The notes beneath the pieces were generated by a model. The model did no database searches, was not told the DNA's origin, and was given only the letters and a program-made list of their open reading frames with translations. Below are positions 22,801 through 34,619 of a DNA stretch of 64,000 nt, piece by piece; within the stretch, counting starts at the first letter, position 1, and each line of letters starts with the position of its first letter. The stretch comes from Ziziphus jujuba (taxonomy: Eukaryota > Streptophyta > Magnoliopsida > Rosales > Rhamnaceae): the NCBI RefSeq assembly GCF_031755915.1, contig NC_083389.1, forward strand, positions 16,485,001-16,549,000, in the 5' to 3' direction. The translations under genes were made by a program, and so were the position numbers.

Positions 22801-24613
22801 CGAAACAATCGGTAATTTTTCCAGAGGGTATTTGTAGGTTACCGACGATTTCCTCGGGAAGTACCGAGGGTGAACAGTTATCCTAGTTTTTTGCAAAATT
22901 TGATACACTTTTATTAAATTTTGGGATTTTCTCTCTTTAGTATAATTATAGAATCCCTATTTTGCATGTTTTTGCATTCAACACACCTTAGGAGCCTTGT
23001 GGGGTCCAAAAAATTGGTAAAATATGAAGAACTGTACACCCTCGGGAATTACCGACGAAACTGTCGGTACTTTTTCCAGAGGGCATTTGTAGTTTACCGA
23101 CGATTTCCTCGGGAATTACCGAGGGTGAACAGTTATCCTATTTTTTTGCAAACTTTGATACACTTTTATTAAATTTTGGGATTTTCTCTCCTTAGTACAA
23201 TTATAGAATCCCTATTTTGCATGTTTTTGCATTCAACACACCTTAGGGGCCTTGTGGGGCCCAAAAAAATGGTAAAATATGATGAACTGTACACCCTCAG
23301 GAATTACCAACGAAACTGTTGGTAATTTTTCCAGAGGGCATTTGTAGTTTACCGACGCTTTCCTCGGGAATTACCGAGGGTGAACAGTTATCCTATTTTT
23401 TTGCAAACTTTGATACACTTTTATTAAATTTTGGGATTTTCTCTCCTTAGTACAATTATAGAATCCCTATTTTGCATGTTTTTGCATTCAACACACCTTA
23501 GGGGCCTTGTGGGGCCCAAAAAATTGGTAAAATATGATGAACTGTACACCCTCAGGAATTACCAACGAAACTGTTGGTAATTTTTCCAGAGGGCATTTGT
23601 AGTTTACCGACGCTTTCCTCGTGAATTACCGAGGGTGAACAGTTATCCTATTTTTTTGCAAAATTTGATACACTTTTATTAAATTTTGGGATTTTCTCTC
23701 CTTAGTACAATTATAGAATCCCTATTTTGCATGTTTTTGCATTCAACACACCTTAGGGGCCTTGTAGGGCCCAAAAAATTGGTAAAATATGATGAACTGT
23801 ACACCCTCGGGAATTACCGACGAAATTGTCGGTGATTTTTCCAGAGGGCATTTTTGAGTTTACTGACAATTTCCTCGGGAATTACCGAGGGTGAACAGTT
23901 ATCCTATTTTTTTGCAAAATTTAATATTCTTTTATTAAATTTTGGGATTTTCTCTCCTTAGTACAATTATAGAATCCTTATTTTGCATGTTTTTGCATTC
24001 AACACACCTTAGGGGCCTTGTGGGGCCCAAAAAATTGGTAAAATATGATGAACTGTACACCCTCGGGAATTACCGACGAAACTGTCGGTAATTTTTCCAG
24101 AGGGCATTTTTGAGTTTACCGACGATTTCCTCGGGAATTACCGAGGGTGAACAGTTATCCTTTTTTTTTGCAAAATTTGATACACTTTTATTAAACTTTG
24201 GGATTTTCTCTCCTTAGTACAATTTTAGAATCCCTGTTTTGCATGTTTTTGTATTAACACCCGTTATAGGACTTGTGGGGCTCAAAAAACATGTAAAATG
24301 TGATGTACTGTACACCCTCAGGAATTACCGACGAAAACATCGGTAATTTTCCGAGGGAATTTGGTGGTTACCGACATTTTCCTCGGGAATTACCGAGGGT
24401 GAGCAGACATCCCATTTTTTGGCAAAATTTGATACACATTTATTAAATTTTGGGATTTTCTCCACTTATTATAATTTTAGAATCCCTATTTGCCATGTTT
24501 TTGCATTCAACACACATTATGGGACTTGTGGGGCCCAACAAATTGGTAAAACGTGATGGACTGTACACCTTCGAAAATTACCGACGAAACCGTCGGTAAT
24601 TTTTCTAGGGTTT
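19858..24613. repeat. 4,756-bp tandem duplication, copy 2
   Basis: Near-identical to 15102-19857, including the LTR tail (to 20511), forward repeat block (about 20655-22786) and inverted block (about 22787-24606). It ends with the 11-bp word ATTTGTTGGTT at 24614 followed by unique sequence. Confidence 0.93.
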
Positions 24614-24624
24614 ATTTGTTGGTT

Positions 24625-24832
24625 ACGTAAAGCGTTTCTGTAATTACCGATGGTGAATCGGGAATTATCGATGCACCATCGATAATCATCTTTGCTTTAA
24701 TTTTTACCACAACCGAGGGTTTTTTTTTATCTTTTATCTTTTTTCTTTTTTTTTCAACGGTTGTCATTAGTAAAGATAGGTTCAGCATATTAAGATAACA
24801 TTAGTATAACATTAGTATAGACCGTCATAACA
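24625..24832. other. Junction between repeat array and Ulp1-like gene
   Basis: Contains further degenerate palindromes of the same kind (ATTACCGATGGTGAATCGGG and ATCGATGCACCATCGATAAT near 24640-24690), then T-rich sequence. No gene seen. Confidence 0.6.
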
Positions 24833-27800
24833 TTAAACATACGATCTGCGTTGAAAGTTTATTAAAGTACAAATCAACAGCATATTTTTTTCTAAAAAAC
24901 ATAATGTCTTGCGGACCAAATGAAGGGTTCTCCTCACTACTCATGTATTCAATAAATTTTAGAGCGTAGACACCACAATCACCCCTGCAGAATAGCATTA
25001 ATGATTAGCATTAATGAAAACCAACCACGTGTATTTTCACACGTAACCACAATAAAAAACAGCAGCAATACAAGTTGTTTGAAATGACAACACATTCATA
25101 CCCATTATCTTGGCGGGGTGCATCTTTGATCATGGTCATCGTGAATGGATCTAAAGTGGGGGGCACGTCCGGATTCTTCTCGTAATATCCCCCATCCCTC
25201 AATAGGTAAGGCAGCATATACGTAAGGCATTCCGCATTCTTCAACTCTCTATTCAGGACATATTTATTTTCCATATTTGGATCATATAAATCAATATGCC
25301 GGGCCTTCAAGTCCACACATGCTGCCAACCAATGCGCGCCTCCATTGTTGACAGGGATGTACACCTGCAAATTAGAACATAACCTCATTATCCACAAAAT
25401 GGGAAACTTAGTGAGAATTTTTTTCAATATATGTATGGACTTACATAATCACATATCCGCCACGACACGCTAGGTTTGGGTGACCTCCCACGTACATAGT
25501 TACAAAGGGTCGCATCACATGAATATGTGCTACGAGATGCCCTCCATATGGGATAACGCCCTTTGATGGATGACTGCCAAATAATGAAATATATACAATA
25601 TAAAATATCATCAATATAACATTAAGCAATGCAATAACATCCCATCATCTTACCCAAAATAACATGTCTAATATGGCACAGGTGTTGGTGAACATCTTCT
25701 CATTATCAAACCGCCTTTTTCGTATGAAATACAAAATAGTGTCAATATGCTACAAAACCACATTAAAGGAAATAAGTAACAAGTGCGAGGTGATAAATAA
25801 AACATCATTCCAAACGTAGGACCACAATGATTTTACATGAACATAAAGCATATAACTTACATCGGAATTCAACCATCCTTCATCGGTTAGTAGCTCAGCA
25901 AAAAATTCTTTTCCCACAGTCATATAAGATGTACACACGGTTGCTTCCTTCGGTGCCACCCTATACCACTCATCGAACGCCCTCTCCTTTGATGCATCAA
26001 TAGGTCGAGTAAGATTAAATTTGACCTTCTTTTTACACGGGTCGGTGTAAGGAGAGATGACGTGATGTGACTGGTGGTAAACTCGACCGAATCGGCTTGT
26101 ATCACCAACGTTATGCGTCCGATCTTCCACCTCAATCTCAGCTGATTGGTCATGATGTGGACTGTCAGCTAAAGCACCGATATCCCACCCGAAATGCAAA
26201 GGCTGATATGGCACCAAAGCCCAGGAATCCTCCACATAGGGTCCTCCAGGTACGATAGGCTCAAACGGTGTAGTACAATCATCATCCTCCTTCCTACCAT
26301 TGGAACCGTCTATGGGTGCATCAAATTCTTCAGCTTGCTCTCCAACAGACGGTGCCAAAGGGGATGATGGTCTAACCGAAGATGACGGTGAATGGCTATG
26401 CATATGATGCTCGGCCTACAAAAGACAATGATTATTTTTGTAGTTCCCAAACTCTAACAACAAATAATTGCTAAATTACAATATGTAATTTAATAATACT
26501 GAAGCACTAAAGTAAAGTATACTAAGTTGTCTAAATGATACCTAATGCTTTTGTTGGTCAATAACAGAACTAAGCATCTTCCTTAACACTGCCATCTCTT
26601 TATTTAATTCATCAAATTTTGCCTCCAAGCAAGCAAGCTAATCAATATCAATATCCAAAACATAAGTCAACATATATTAGTACAACATATGAAATACAAA
26701 TTTGCGTGCAAGTAACAATTGCATACCTTGAAATTAGCATCTGGAGGGCCACTAGAATGCTCCTCAGCTTTGGACGCATCTTTAGCGCTAACATCTTTAG
26801 CGCCAACTATTGGTGCTACAATTGGAGGTGACGTGTAGCGAACTTCATGTATGTCAACTGCTATTGTTCGCCAGTAATCCATAGTCTTCTCCTCATCGGT
26901 AGCATCTAACCTCCAGTGCACAACATACTACATGCAATGAAGAAAGGAAAAAAAAGTAAATTTGGAAACTGACTATGGTAATGTAACTTGAATGTAGTCG
27001 TACCATGTAGTCTAAACAAAATTTGCCTTACATTGCTATTGGAGGAGAACCAATTATGGACAGCAAAATGGTTCGGTTGCCTTGGAGTATGCCATCCAAG
27101 GATCCTCGGACAACGGGTTTCCAACCGATCGGCAAATTGGTTACCAAAATCAGGGATTGCTTCAAACCCCCACACCTACAAAATACAAATTATAGGTTAT
27201 TAAATATAAATTTTAAGTAAACGCTACATGTATTAAATGAAACACCAATGGAAAACCTTTTAGGTCATAATACTGTGATATATTCTTTATTGCACGTCCT
27301 CGTCCTCGTTGCTGGAATGCATTGTGGAATGAGTTGATCGTCTCCTTGTAGCTCAGAATGCCCCAAGGGTAGGAATTAAATACGTCGAGATCAGCAACCA
27401 AATCAATGAATTTTTTTTTTATTTGAACCTTCGGATCCATTCTGAGTACACCATGAACTAAGAAATATAGTAACACAATTCTAACAGCATCCCAATCATC
27501 CACAAAAAGTGTATCCTTGAATAGTCATTCTAGTTCGAGCAGTTTCAAGTCACTCCTGTCATCTAGCAACCTCGTGCGCAGCTCATTTCCTTTGGAAATT
27601 TGCATATCATACATCGAAGGGTACCTACAAAACTTTAACCCACTAATGAGTGCGAATTCCCACTTCGTAAACCGTACTGCAGATCCGCCGAAGTTAAACT
27701 CTAGTACTTCTGGATTGTTGGACACAACTTGTCTGCAAAGCAGGTGATGCACTAACTGACCAAAGAACCGGAGGTTCTTCATGTCAAGTAAGTGTCCAAA

Positions 27801-28453
27801 ACATGTTTGTCTATACTTTTCGAGCTGCTCACTTGTGAGGACACTTGTAATTACTTTGTTCGCCTCTATTGGATTCCCGAATGAATGTGCCCTAACTTTA
27901 TTTATATCGGCATCCTGCAACATCCATTCCTTTGGAGCATCGATGGGTTGCAATATGAAGTACATAAATGGAACTGACATCAACAATTTAATCATACCCT
28001 ATTTTTCCACCCTAACTTGATAATAATAATTTCCAACTAAATCTTAAGACATATGGGTTAACATTTTTGCACAAGTGGTAATTACCGATGAAACCATCGG
28101 TAATCAACCTACAATGAACTAAAAAAAAGCCCGATGGCCTATCGGCAATTACCGATGGCCATCGGGTGAAGTTTTTCTTCAGTTTTCACATTCATGAATA
28201 AATACTGTCACATGTCTTATCATTTACCGCACAAAACAACATAAATGAATATAAAACTTACCATATCAGATGGGGGAGAGGAAAGTGGAACGTGCCCTCG
28301 AAGTTTGGTGCTTTCCATCTCAGATTTGGATTTCTGCCTAGTAGTACGTTGACGCTTAGAGTCGGGTGCTGCTGTGCTACCACCGCGTCTCTTACTTTCC
28401 ACCTTCTTAACTCCCTTCTTCGGTTGACGTCGCAAGTTCCTCTTTGGTGCCAT
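24833..28453 (-). pseudogene. Ulp1/C48 cysteine-peptidase-like gene of the MULE (DUF1985 type), one internal stop
   Basis: Multi-exon minus-strand gene. The first exon starts at 28453 with a basic, nuclear-localisation-like stretch (MAPKRNLRRQPKKGVKK). The exon region 27930-27230 matches DUF1985 (motif EFNFGGSAVRFTKWEFALIS). Middle exons (about 27175-25750) are acidic and Ser/Pro-rich. The exon 25364-25102 has GGAHWLAACVDLKARHIDLY (catalytic His and Asp), and the last exon 24984-24833 begins GDCGVYALKFIEYM (catalytic Cys) and stops at 24833. Spliced together, the order His-Asp-(Gln)-Cys fits a SUMO-protease fold. One in-frame TGA at 27525-27527 sits where Arg is expected; otherwise exons look open. 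Ulp1-like proteins remove or mature SUMO; in MULEs their role is not established. Exon borders in the middle are approximate. Confidence 0.82.
28080..28168. repeat. ACCGATGG palindromes within the first intron
   Basis: ATTACCGATGAAACCATCGG followed by GATGGCCTATCGGCAATTAC and a third half-site. These are related in form to the palindromes of the 254-bp repeats and lie inside the first intron of the Ulp1-like gene. Confidence 0.65.
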
Positions 28454-28758
28454 TATAAAGTACAATCTACAAATGTACATTGACAACATTAATAAACTTT
28501 TATCTACCTTTAACAACATTGTCAACTATGTATGCATACATGTATAAATATCCGCAATCCTCAATTTCATACGCTCTCTTCCTAAGGATATTGTGCATGC
28601 CATAGCATTTACTGAACATTTAATGTATAGCAGTGTGCATGCCATCTAAATCTTTCTATCTTCTTCTTCTTTAATTTTTTCTTTTTTTCTTTTTTGGGGA
28701 TAAAGTGTTTGCGTGTTTGCTTCTAGCTAACCATGTACCTAAAATTTTATGCATCGAT

Positions 28759-28807
<49 letters not shown>

Positions 28808-30582
28808 CTATACCTTTAGAAAGTACTAACTCTAGAATTCTCAACTTCAATTCTAATTAATCATAAAGTATTTTTCTCTTATCTCCATGTACTGATTTTT
28901 AGTAATAAATTACCCTAGCAAAAAGGAAGAAGAAAAAACTTAAAAGAAAACAGAAGGTCTGAAAAGCAACTAAGATTTCTAATGCAGCTATAGTCTAAAG
29001 TGAGGTTTTAATAGAGCAACCCACAATTGTGGCCAATTATGATGCTACATGCAGAAGCAGATAAAGTGAAATATTGAAATGACTGGAGAGGAAGTAGTCA
29101 ATTCACCCAAAACAAAAAAACAAGAAAGTGAAGTATAGAGGTGGAAGACTAGATAGAAGCGACGCAACAGACAGATTGTTATAAGCCAATCAAAAGCAGT
29201 CCTTAGACTATATATATACATATCATATTCATGTTATATTCAATTATTTCTTACCATACAATATATGTCTAAAAAATGTGCACAGAAAGTTGCAGACTAT
29301 AATCTGAACATGTAGGTTAAGCTGGACTGCAACATGTCCACCACTTCTATATGAGTATGTCAACTAATGTAGCTACATCTCTTCCCCATACTGCTTGTGT
29401 TTAACCTGATTTGGTTGTAAAAGCTCAGACCTACCGACACCTATATATGCTATACAAATCATTCACTTCATATTTATTTTATCTGTATACAAATCCAAAA
29501 AGAAATATAATTAGTTTCCTAAGGGTCAAGTACATTTTTAAAAAAATTCTTCTTTTCAACCCACAAAAGCAGTTTTCTAGACAGAGTTTGAGTATCATGC
29601 ACTAGTGAGATAACACCTTTAGCTTAAGGATTTAAACTTTGATCAGGGTAAAAATCCTTATATCCCTAAGTTGTAACAAATACATATATATACATATGTT
29701 ATGTTTTTTTATTACAAACTAACATTATTCTTCATCAAATTCATTGATTTCCCTGCCTTTATCCTTTATTTATTTTTCATGCTTAGGGATGTCTGTCGAT
29801 GGAACCCAAAAAAAAACATTTTTTTATAAAAATTTAAAAAAAAAAATTAAAAAACGACGTGTCGTTTGGGTGTCGTTCATCCCAGATGACATGTCGTTCA
29901 ATCCATCTTCAACCCTTGTCCGGGTCGACCCAAACCCGCCTAAACCAGTCCCGACCCGATTCTTGACCCAGTTATTTCTTCCACCTCCGGCCACCGTTCA
30001 AGGCCAAACCGGTCCCATTTTTTTCCTCTCTTCATTTCCTACTAATGCCCAATATCAATCTATCCTAAAATCTAGGTTATAATCACTTCCATACAAAAAC
30101 CTAAATCTTCAAAAATTCCACATTTTAAACCGGTTCTCAAACACTAAACAGAAATCACAAGTTTCAATGTCTCATTGTACTAAATTTGTAAGTGTTTAAC
30201 GGTAAGGTAAGGCAACAAATAAGCACAAAAAATATAAATAAAAACCCACACTCCACGGCAATGAAAGAAATAAACACAAAGCCAAATCCACACAAAAACA
30301 ACCCACACCGGTCCCACGGCAACAAATAAACAAAAAGATTCAACCAATTACCTCGGACAGTGCTGAGATGAGATCCTAATGTTTGGCTTTTCCACGACAG
30401 CTTTGGTTTGGTTTTTTGTATTTGTGTGTTTGTGTAAAGCCGTTTGTTTGGTTTTTTGTATTTTTGTATTTGTATGAAAGTGTAAAGACGTTTAGAAAAG
30501 GAAAAGTTGATTTTTGTTTGGTTTCAAAAATAAGAGGATATGTAAGTAATTGTTTTTTGTTTGAACGTTATAAGGGATATTG
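28454..30582. other. MULE right arm, upstream of the Ulp1-like gene
   Basis: No coding gene seen. It contains a CT/TA microsatellite at about 28760-28808, AT-rich sequence and an imperfect palindrome AAACGACGTGTCGTTT at 29852-29867. Expected to carry the promoter and 5' UTR of the Ulp1-like gene. Confidence 0.5.
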
Positions 30583-30664
30583 AGGGGTAGAACAAAAAAG
30601 ATATGAAGTGAGGGGGCAAAATTCATTAACCTCGGTCCTATGAGGGTATTGGGCCAAATTCCCC
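30583..30664 (-). repeat. MULE right terminal inverted repeat
   Basis: Perfect reverse complement of 5532-5613. Confidence 0.95.
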
Positions 30665-30673
30665 TTTCATAGG
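30665..30673. repeat. MULE target-site duplication, right copy
   Basis: TTTCATAGG, identical to 5523-5531. It is followed by ACTA, which continues the copy-B flank sequence. Confidence 0.93.
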
Positions 30674-31569
30674 ACTAAACCATCTCTCCTAACTTAAGTG
30701 GGAGACCATGCCTTTTGGGATTGCATGAGCCCACATCCTTCTTTATGATCCTTATGATTATAATCCTTTGTTATGATTATAATCTATATTATTCACGATA
30801 AAGTGATTAAGATTATGTTAAGCCATGTTTTTTGTTTTTTATTTTCAAAATATTATTTTTAAAATATAGAATAGAAAAATATTTTTTGCTGTTTAATGAA
30901 AACAAAGAGCATTTGGCTATTAATACTTGAAAACAGTTTTCAAATTTTTTTTTTATTTTTTTCTACTTTTTTTTTAAACATAAAATTAACTTCTTTTTTT
31001 TTTTTTCACTCCTTCTATGATTAATAATTGTTCCATATTATCAGTCAATTATCTTTTCATTAATTAATTTTTAAACCTTATTGATATTATACAATATATG
31101 TTATCAATTTTTTTAATGTGAGTTTCAAGCAAATAAATTCATGTGTATACATAAATAAAATAACTATTAGGACTTAGAATTTTGTATTAATTAAAAAATT
31201 AAATTCTATAAGTCTAACATAATATTTCCAACTATAAACATCCATAAAATCTTATATTAGCATAATAATAAAACTACTAACTTTTATATGTTATTAACAT
31301 AGTCAAGCCACATGTTTAGATCTTCTTAACACTGTTGCAGAGGAAAGGTAAAAACAAAAATAAACAATAAAAAGGAAAAAAATAAATACAATGGGAGATA
31401 AGGGGAAAAAAATGGAGATAAGAAAAAAAAAACTTATAGAAAAACAGAAAAACAATGAAAAAGAAAAAGTAAAAATTGAAAAATTAAAATTTTTTTTTCA
31501 TAGAAATGGAAAATAAGAAAAAAAAATGGAATAAAGGAAAAGTAGAAAATTAGGAAAAAAAAACAAAAT

Positions 31570-31613
<44 letters not shown>

Positions 31614-33000
31614 GATAAGGAAAAAGCAGAAAATAAGGAAAAAAAAAAAACACTTGCAAAATAAATAATTGATATAAGAAATCTTCCCCCCTCCCCGCCC
31701 CCCCTCCCCCCCGGGGGTAAAAAAAAAAACAATGATAAAAGAAGATAAAAAAATAAAATAAAAAACCAGTAGGTATATAACGAAGGAAAAGAAAATAAAT
31801 AATAATAATAATAAAATAATTGATATAACTTATAAAGGATTGAAAAAAAAAAGATAAAAAAAATTTAAAAAAATAGAAAATAAAATAAAAGAATAAAAAA
31901 TTTTAATTGGATATATTTATCAAGGTATAATATTCTATCTTTCTCTCTCTATAACTTTCTCTTTCTAAGATATTCTAGAGAATTGAAATAATATTTTTTT
32001 TTCTATAAGTTTCTCTCTATAAGATAGAGAAACACACACTATAGAAAAATGATCAAGAAAATAAATTAAAATAATATATATTTTATTATTTTCAAAACAG
32101 GTGAAAATGTCATTTTATTGTTTTTTAATTTTTTTTCTCATTTATTTTCTAGAACTGTTTTTGAAAATTGATGGCCAAACAGGAAAGCTTTTGTTTTGAA
32201 AACAGTTTTCTGTTTTACAAAATAAAAAATTATTTTAAAAACAGATGGTCAAAACAGGCCCTAAATTTTCTTGTGGTGTTTGGATTTGTACATTTCCGTG
32301 TTGTTTCTTTCCTTATACTCCTGTTTCGTGGTCATTCACATGTGGCCGTTTTATCTTGATATTTGCAAGTACATTCTGTCAATCTAGTTCTCAGTGCTTA
32401 AGTTTGAGTTATGTTACTTGTTTGAATTGCTCAAGTTTGTTAAGTTATAAATTCACTTCTCTAGACTTCTGTCATCACAATCGGAGTTAGAGACCAAACA
32501 TGAATGAGTTTTGAATTGTAGTTTTGAAATTCTCATTTGAGTTGAGCTGAATTTCTTGGAAAAGAAGAAAATATACATGGAAAGAAGAAATAGTGAAGTG
32601 TGAAGGCTAGATTTTTAGGATGCTATGGAACAAGAAATGGTCATGGTATTCCTAACATTAGAGATAAAGAAGACGAGGCTCAAAAGGGTGTTCAACCTTT
32701 TTCTCTAAGTCTTTTTTATACAATTTTATTTCATAGTCATAGCTTGACAAAATCAATTTATGGAAGGTTAGATATATTCATATTGTAAATTTTGGTCCCT
32801 ACCTAGAGACAGCTCTTTAGGGTGCTCAAATGTCCTAAAGGAGTTTTTGATTTTTGAATGAAATTAATAAGTTCAGAGGTTTATTCCTTTCCTTTTCTCT
32901 GCATCTCCTTGGTGAAAACCTTTGAGTGGTGAGATCTAACTCTATACCTCTTTGGTGGGTTTCCTTAGAACAGTGAGTTTATTTAGTTCTGCATCCCCTT
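30674..33000. other. AT-rich intergenic sequence with simple repeats
   Basis: No gene seen. An (AG)n run lies at 31573-31608 and a C/G-rich tract at 31685-31717. The edges near 30820 and 32260 carry loosely related inverted GGCC(A/T)GTTT-type sequences that could bound an old non-autonomous DNA element; too degenerate to call. Confidence 0.4.
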
Positions 33001-33169
33001 GTAACTTCCTCCGGACGGTGATTTTCTGTATCTCTTTTTGAGACCAAAACCTTTTTCGCAAAGAAGTAAAACGCGCTCTACCTCTGTTACGTTGTCCAAG
33101 TAAAGCTTGAGTGTATATTTTAGACTCTGCTTCTCTGCAAGTTTATCGTTAACTAAAACCTTTTCATGT

Positions 33170-33660
33170 CCCTTTAAAGCCTTTGATAACATAGCTAACC
33201 AAAATGTTGACATTTATTAGCTTCTAGACCATGGACTAAATGAAAACACTTATCTAAACTCACCAATGGGTTTCCTATGGCATCCAAATTATCACAAATT
33301 GAGTTAAACTATAGAATATATTCATCGATTAAGCGACTACCGTTTGTCCAATCCCATGAGATTATCAACTAGAAGTATCTCGTTTTCCTTTGTGGTTGGC
33401 ATGAGATGTTCTTCAATTGTACGTGCTCCAAACAAGAGTAGCTATATTCAAGCCATATGTAATACTTAGTGTGTCCACTGTCACGGTGCCAAGTGACCAA
33501 GTAATCAACAAGCAATCATTGCAATGCATAATTGGGATTGTGCATTGTTTTATCAGCTGTAAAGCGCGATCTGCCTTGCTGGTTTTACAAATGATGAGTC
33601 TAGGTTCAATTTCGATTGAGAGATTTTTTGCTGAAAATTAGGACTGACTGCTTTGATATC
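33170..33660 (-). pseudogene. Degraded Ty1/copia gag remnant (UBN2-like)
   Basis: The minus strand reads SICDNLDAIGNPLVSLDKCF and HLVHGLEAN, the pattern of copia gag (KSICD.LAAIG.P....K.FHLL.GL), with in-frame stops on the upstream side. Near 33648 the minus strand has TGATATCAAAGCAGTC, resembling a copia primer/leader sequence. Old and non-functional. Confidence 0.5.
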
Positions 33661-34069
33661 ATAATGAATTTTATTTTTCTCAATGTATTTTTTCACGACA
33701 CTTTGATGCAGGAACTTTATTGTGTTATAACTTATAACCCCTCAAACATCGCTCTAGATGATACTTGGGTCTGTTTGGGTACACATTTGTGTACCAAGCT
33801 GGATTACATGGTACACATATCCAATTGTGAAGCACCATGTGTCACACTCAATCCCATTCATTTAAAAAAAATCCAACTATGTATATATGAACACCTCTGC
33901 TATGGTGTATATCAGACATATACCATAATTTGAGCGTTCAAATGTCAGGTAAAATGATGTCTAACAAAGTTGTCAGATAACATATTATCTGACGTTGAAC
34001 GTTTAAATTATGACATATATTTGGTATGCTTCATAGAAAAATTATATATATGAATGTGTACCTATATGT

Positions 34070-34610
34070 ATGCGTATTTTAGAAGAAAGACTTTGTTTTG
34101 TGTGGTTTGCATGGAAGGTGGGCAATGCAATTGAAGTTGTTATAAAACATAACTCTGAGAAAGCCCAAAAATACTTGAAATTTAATTACTATGAAGTGGA
34201 AAGAGTGACAGAAGCTCTTCACCCACGCTCGCAGCTTTCCCTTGCATGGCCAAGGATTGGGAATGTTTCCTCTTTCAGGAGTGTGCTCAAGGTAATCAAA
34301 ATACCTGCTAATCTCTACTTTGAAAACGATAAACAATTCCATTTACCTTTTTCTTTCGTTATTTGGAACCGTGTTGAAGAGTAGTCATATTCTAATCCTC
34401 TATGTGGAAAACCATTATGCAGAGAACTCCAAGCGAAAGCGTAAGGAAAAAAACTCGGGGATGTAGACAATTTGACAGAAAAGAAGGTGGATGAAATTTT
34501 GAAAAGATTATTACATGATTTCAAAGAAAATGAACTTGAAGCCAATGGATGGACGTTGATGCTCCCTGCATTCAGCATCTCAAAAAGCGACTTTAAATGC
34601 ATATACTAGT
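34070..34610 (+). pseudogene. Exon-like open stretch, unidentified
   Basis: From 34115 the frame reads GNAIEVVIKHNSEKAQKYLK and continues to about 34291, where AAG|GTAATC offers a donor site. A second coding-looking piece rich in Lys/Glu lies near 34470-34600. I do not recognise the family. It could be a host gene remnant or chance. Confidence 0.25.
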
Positions 34611-34619
34611 ATTGTTGCT

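Larger units (their letters stand above)
5532..30664. mobile_element. 25.1-kb two-gene Mutator-like element (MULE)
   Basis: It is bounded by an 82-bp perfect TIR (first bases GGGGAATTTGGCCCAATACC) and a perfect 9-bp TSD. The paralogous flank of copy B at 60078-60090 shows the uninterrupted sequence TTTCATAGCACTA, while A has TSD + ACTA after the element. Contents from left: captured host exons (5.9-8.9 kb, +), mudrA-type transposase (9909-12524, +), solo gypsy LTR, opposed 254-bp repeat arrays inside a 4.76-kb tandem duplication, and a convergent Ulp1-like gene (28453-24833, -). MULEs carrying Ulp1-like genes are known (for example Kaonashi elements of Arabidopsis and a melon MULE). The size is far above the few kb typical of autonomous MULEs and is partly explained by nested insertion and duplication. 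Confidence 0.93.

Noticed and set aside
15899..24606. CRISPR-like regular repeats
   Set aside because: Units are ~254 bp without distinct spacers, in two orientations, in a plant genome; this is a satellite-like transposon array.
15381..24613. Many small paired frames (60-90 codons) repeated 4,756 bp apart
   Set aside because: They are by-products of the repeat array and its tandem copy; translations are palindrome-driven and match no protein.
29744..30082. 112-codon frame in the MULE right arm
   Set aside because: Lys/Phe runs followed by a Pro-rich end; more likely 5' UTR or promoter of the Ulp1-like gene on the other strand.
30820..32265. A possible MITE or hAT-like element with GGCC(A/T)GTTT ends
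   Set aside because: The inverted ends match only loosely and I found no convincing target duplication.
33417..33933. Plus-strand frames of 74 and 105 codons
   Set aside because: The first overlaps the antisense copia gag remnant, the second has no recognisable domain.
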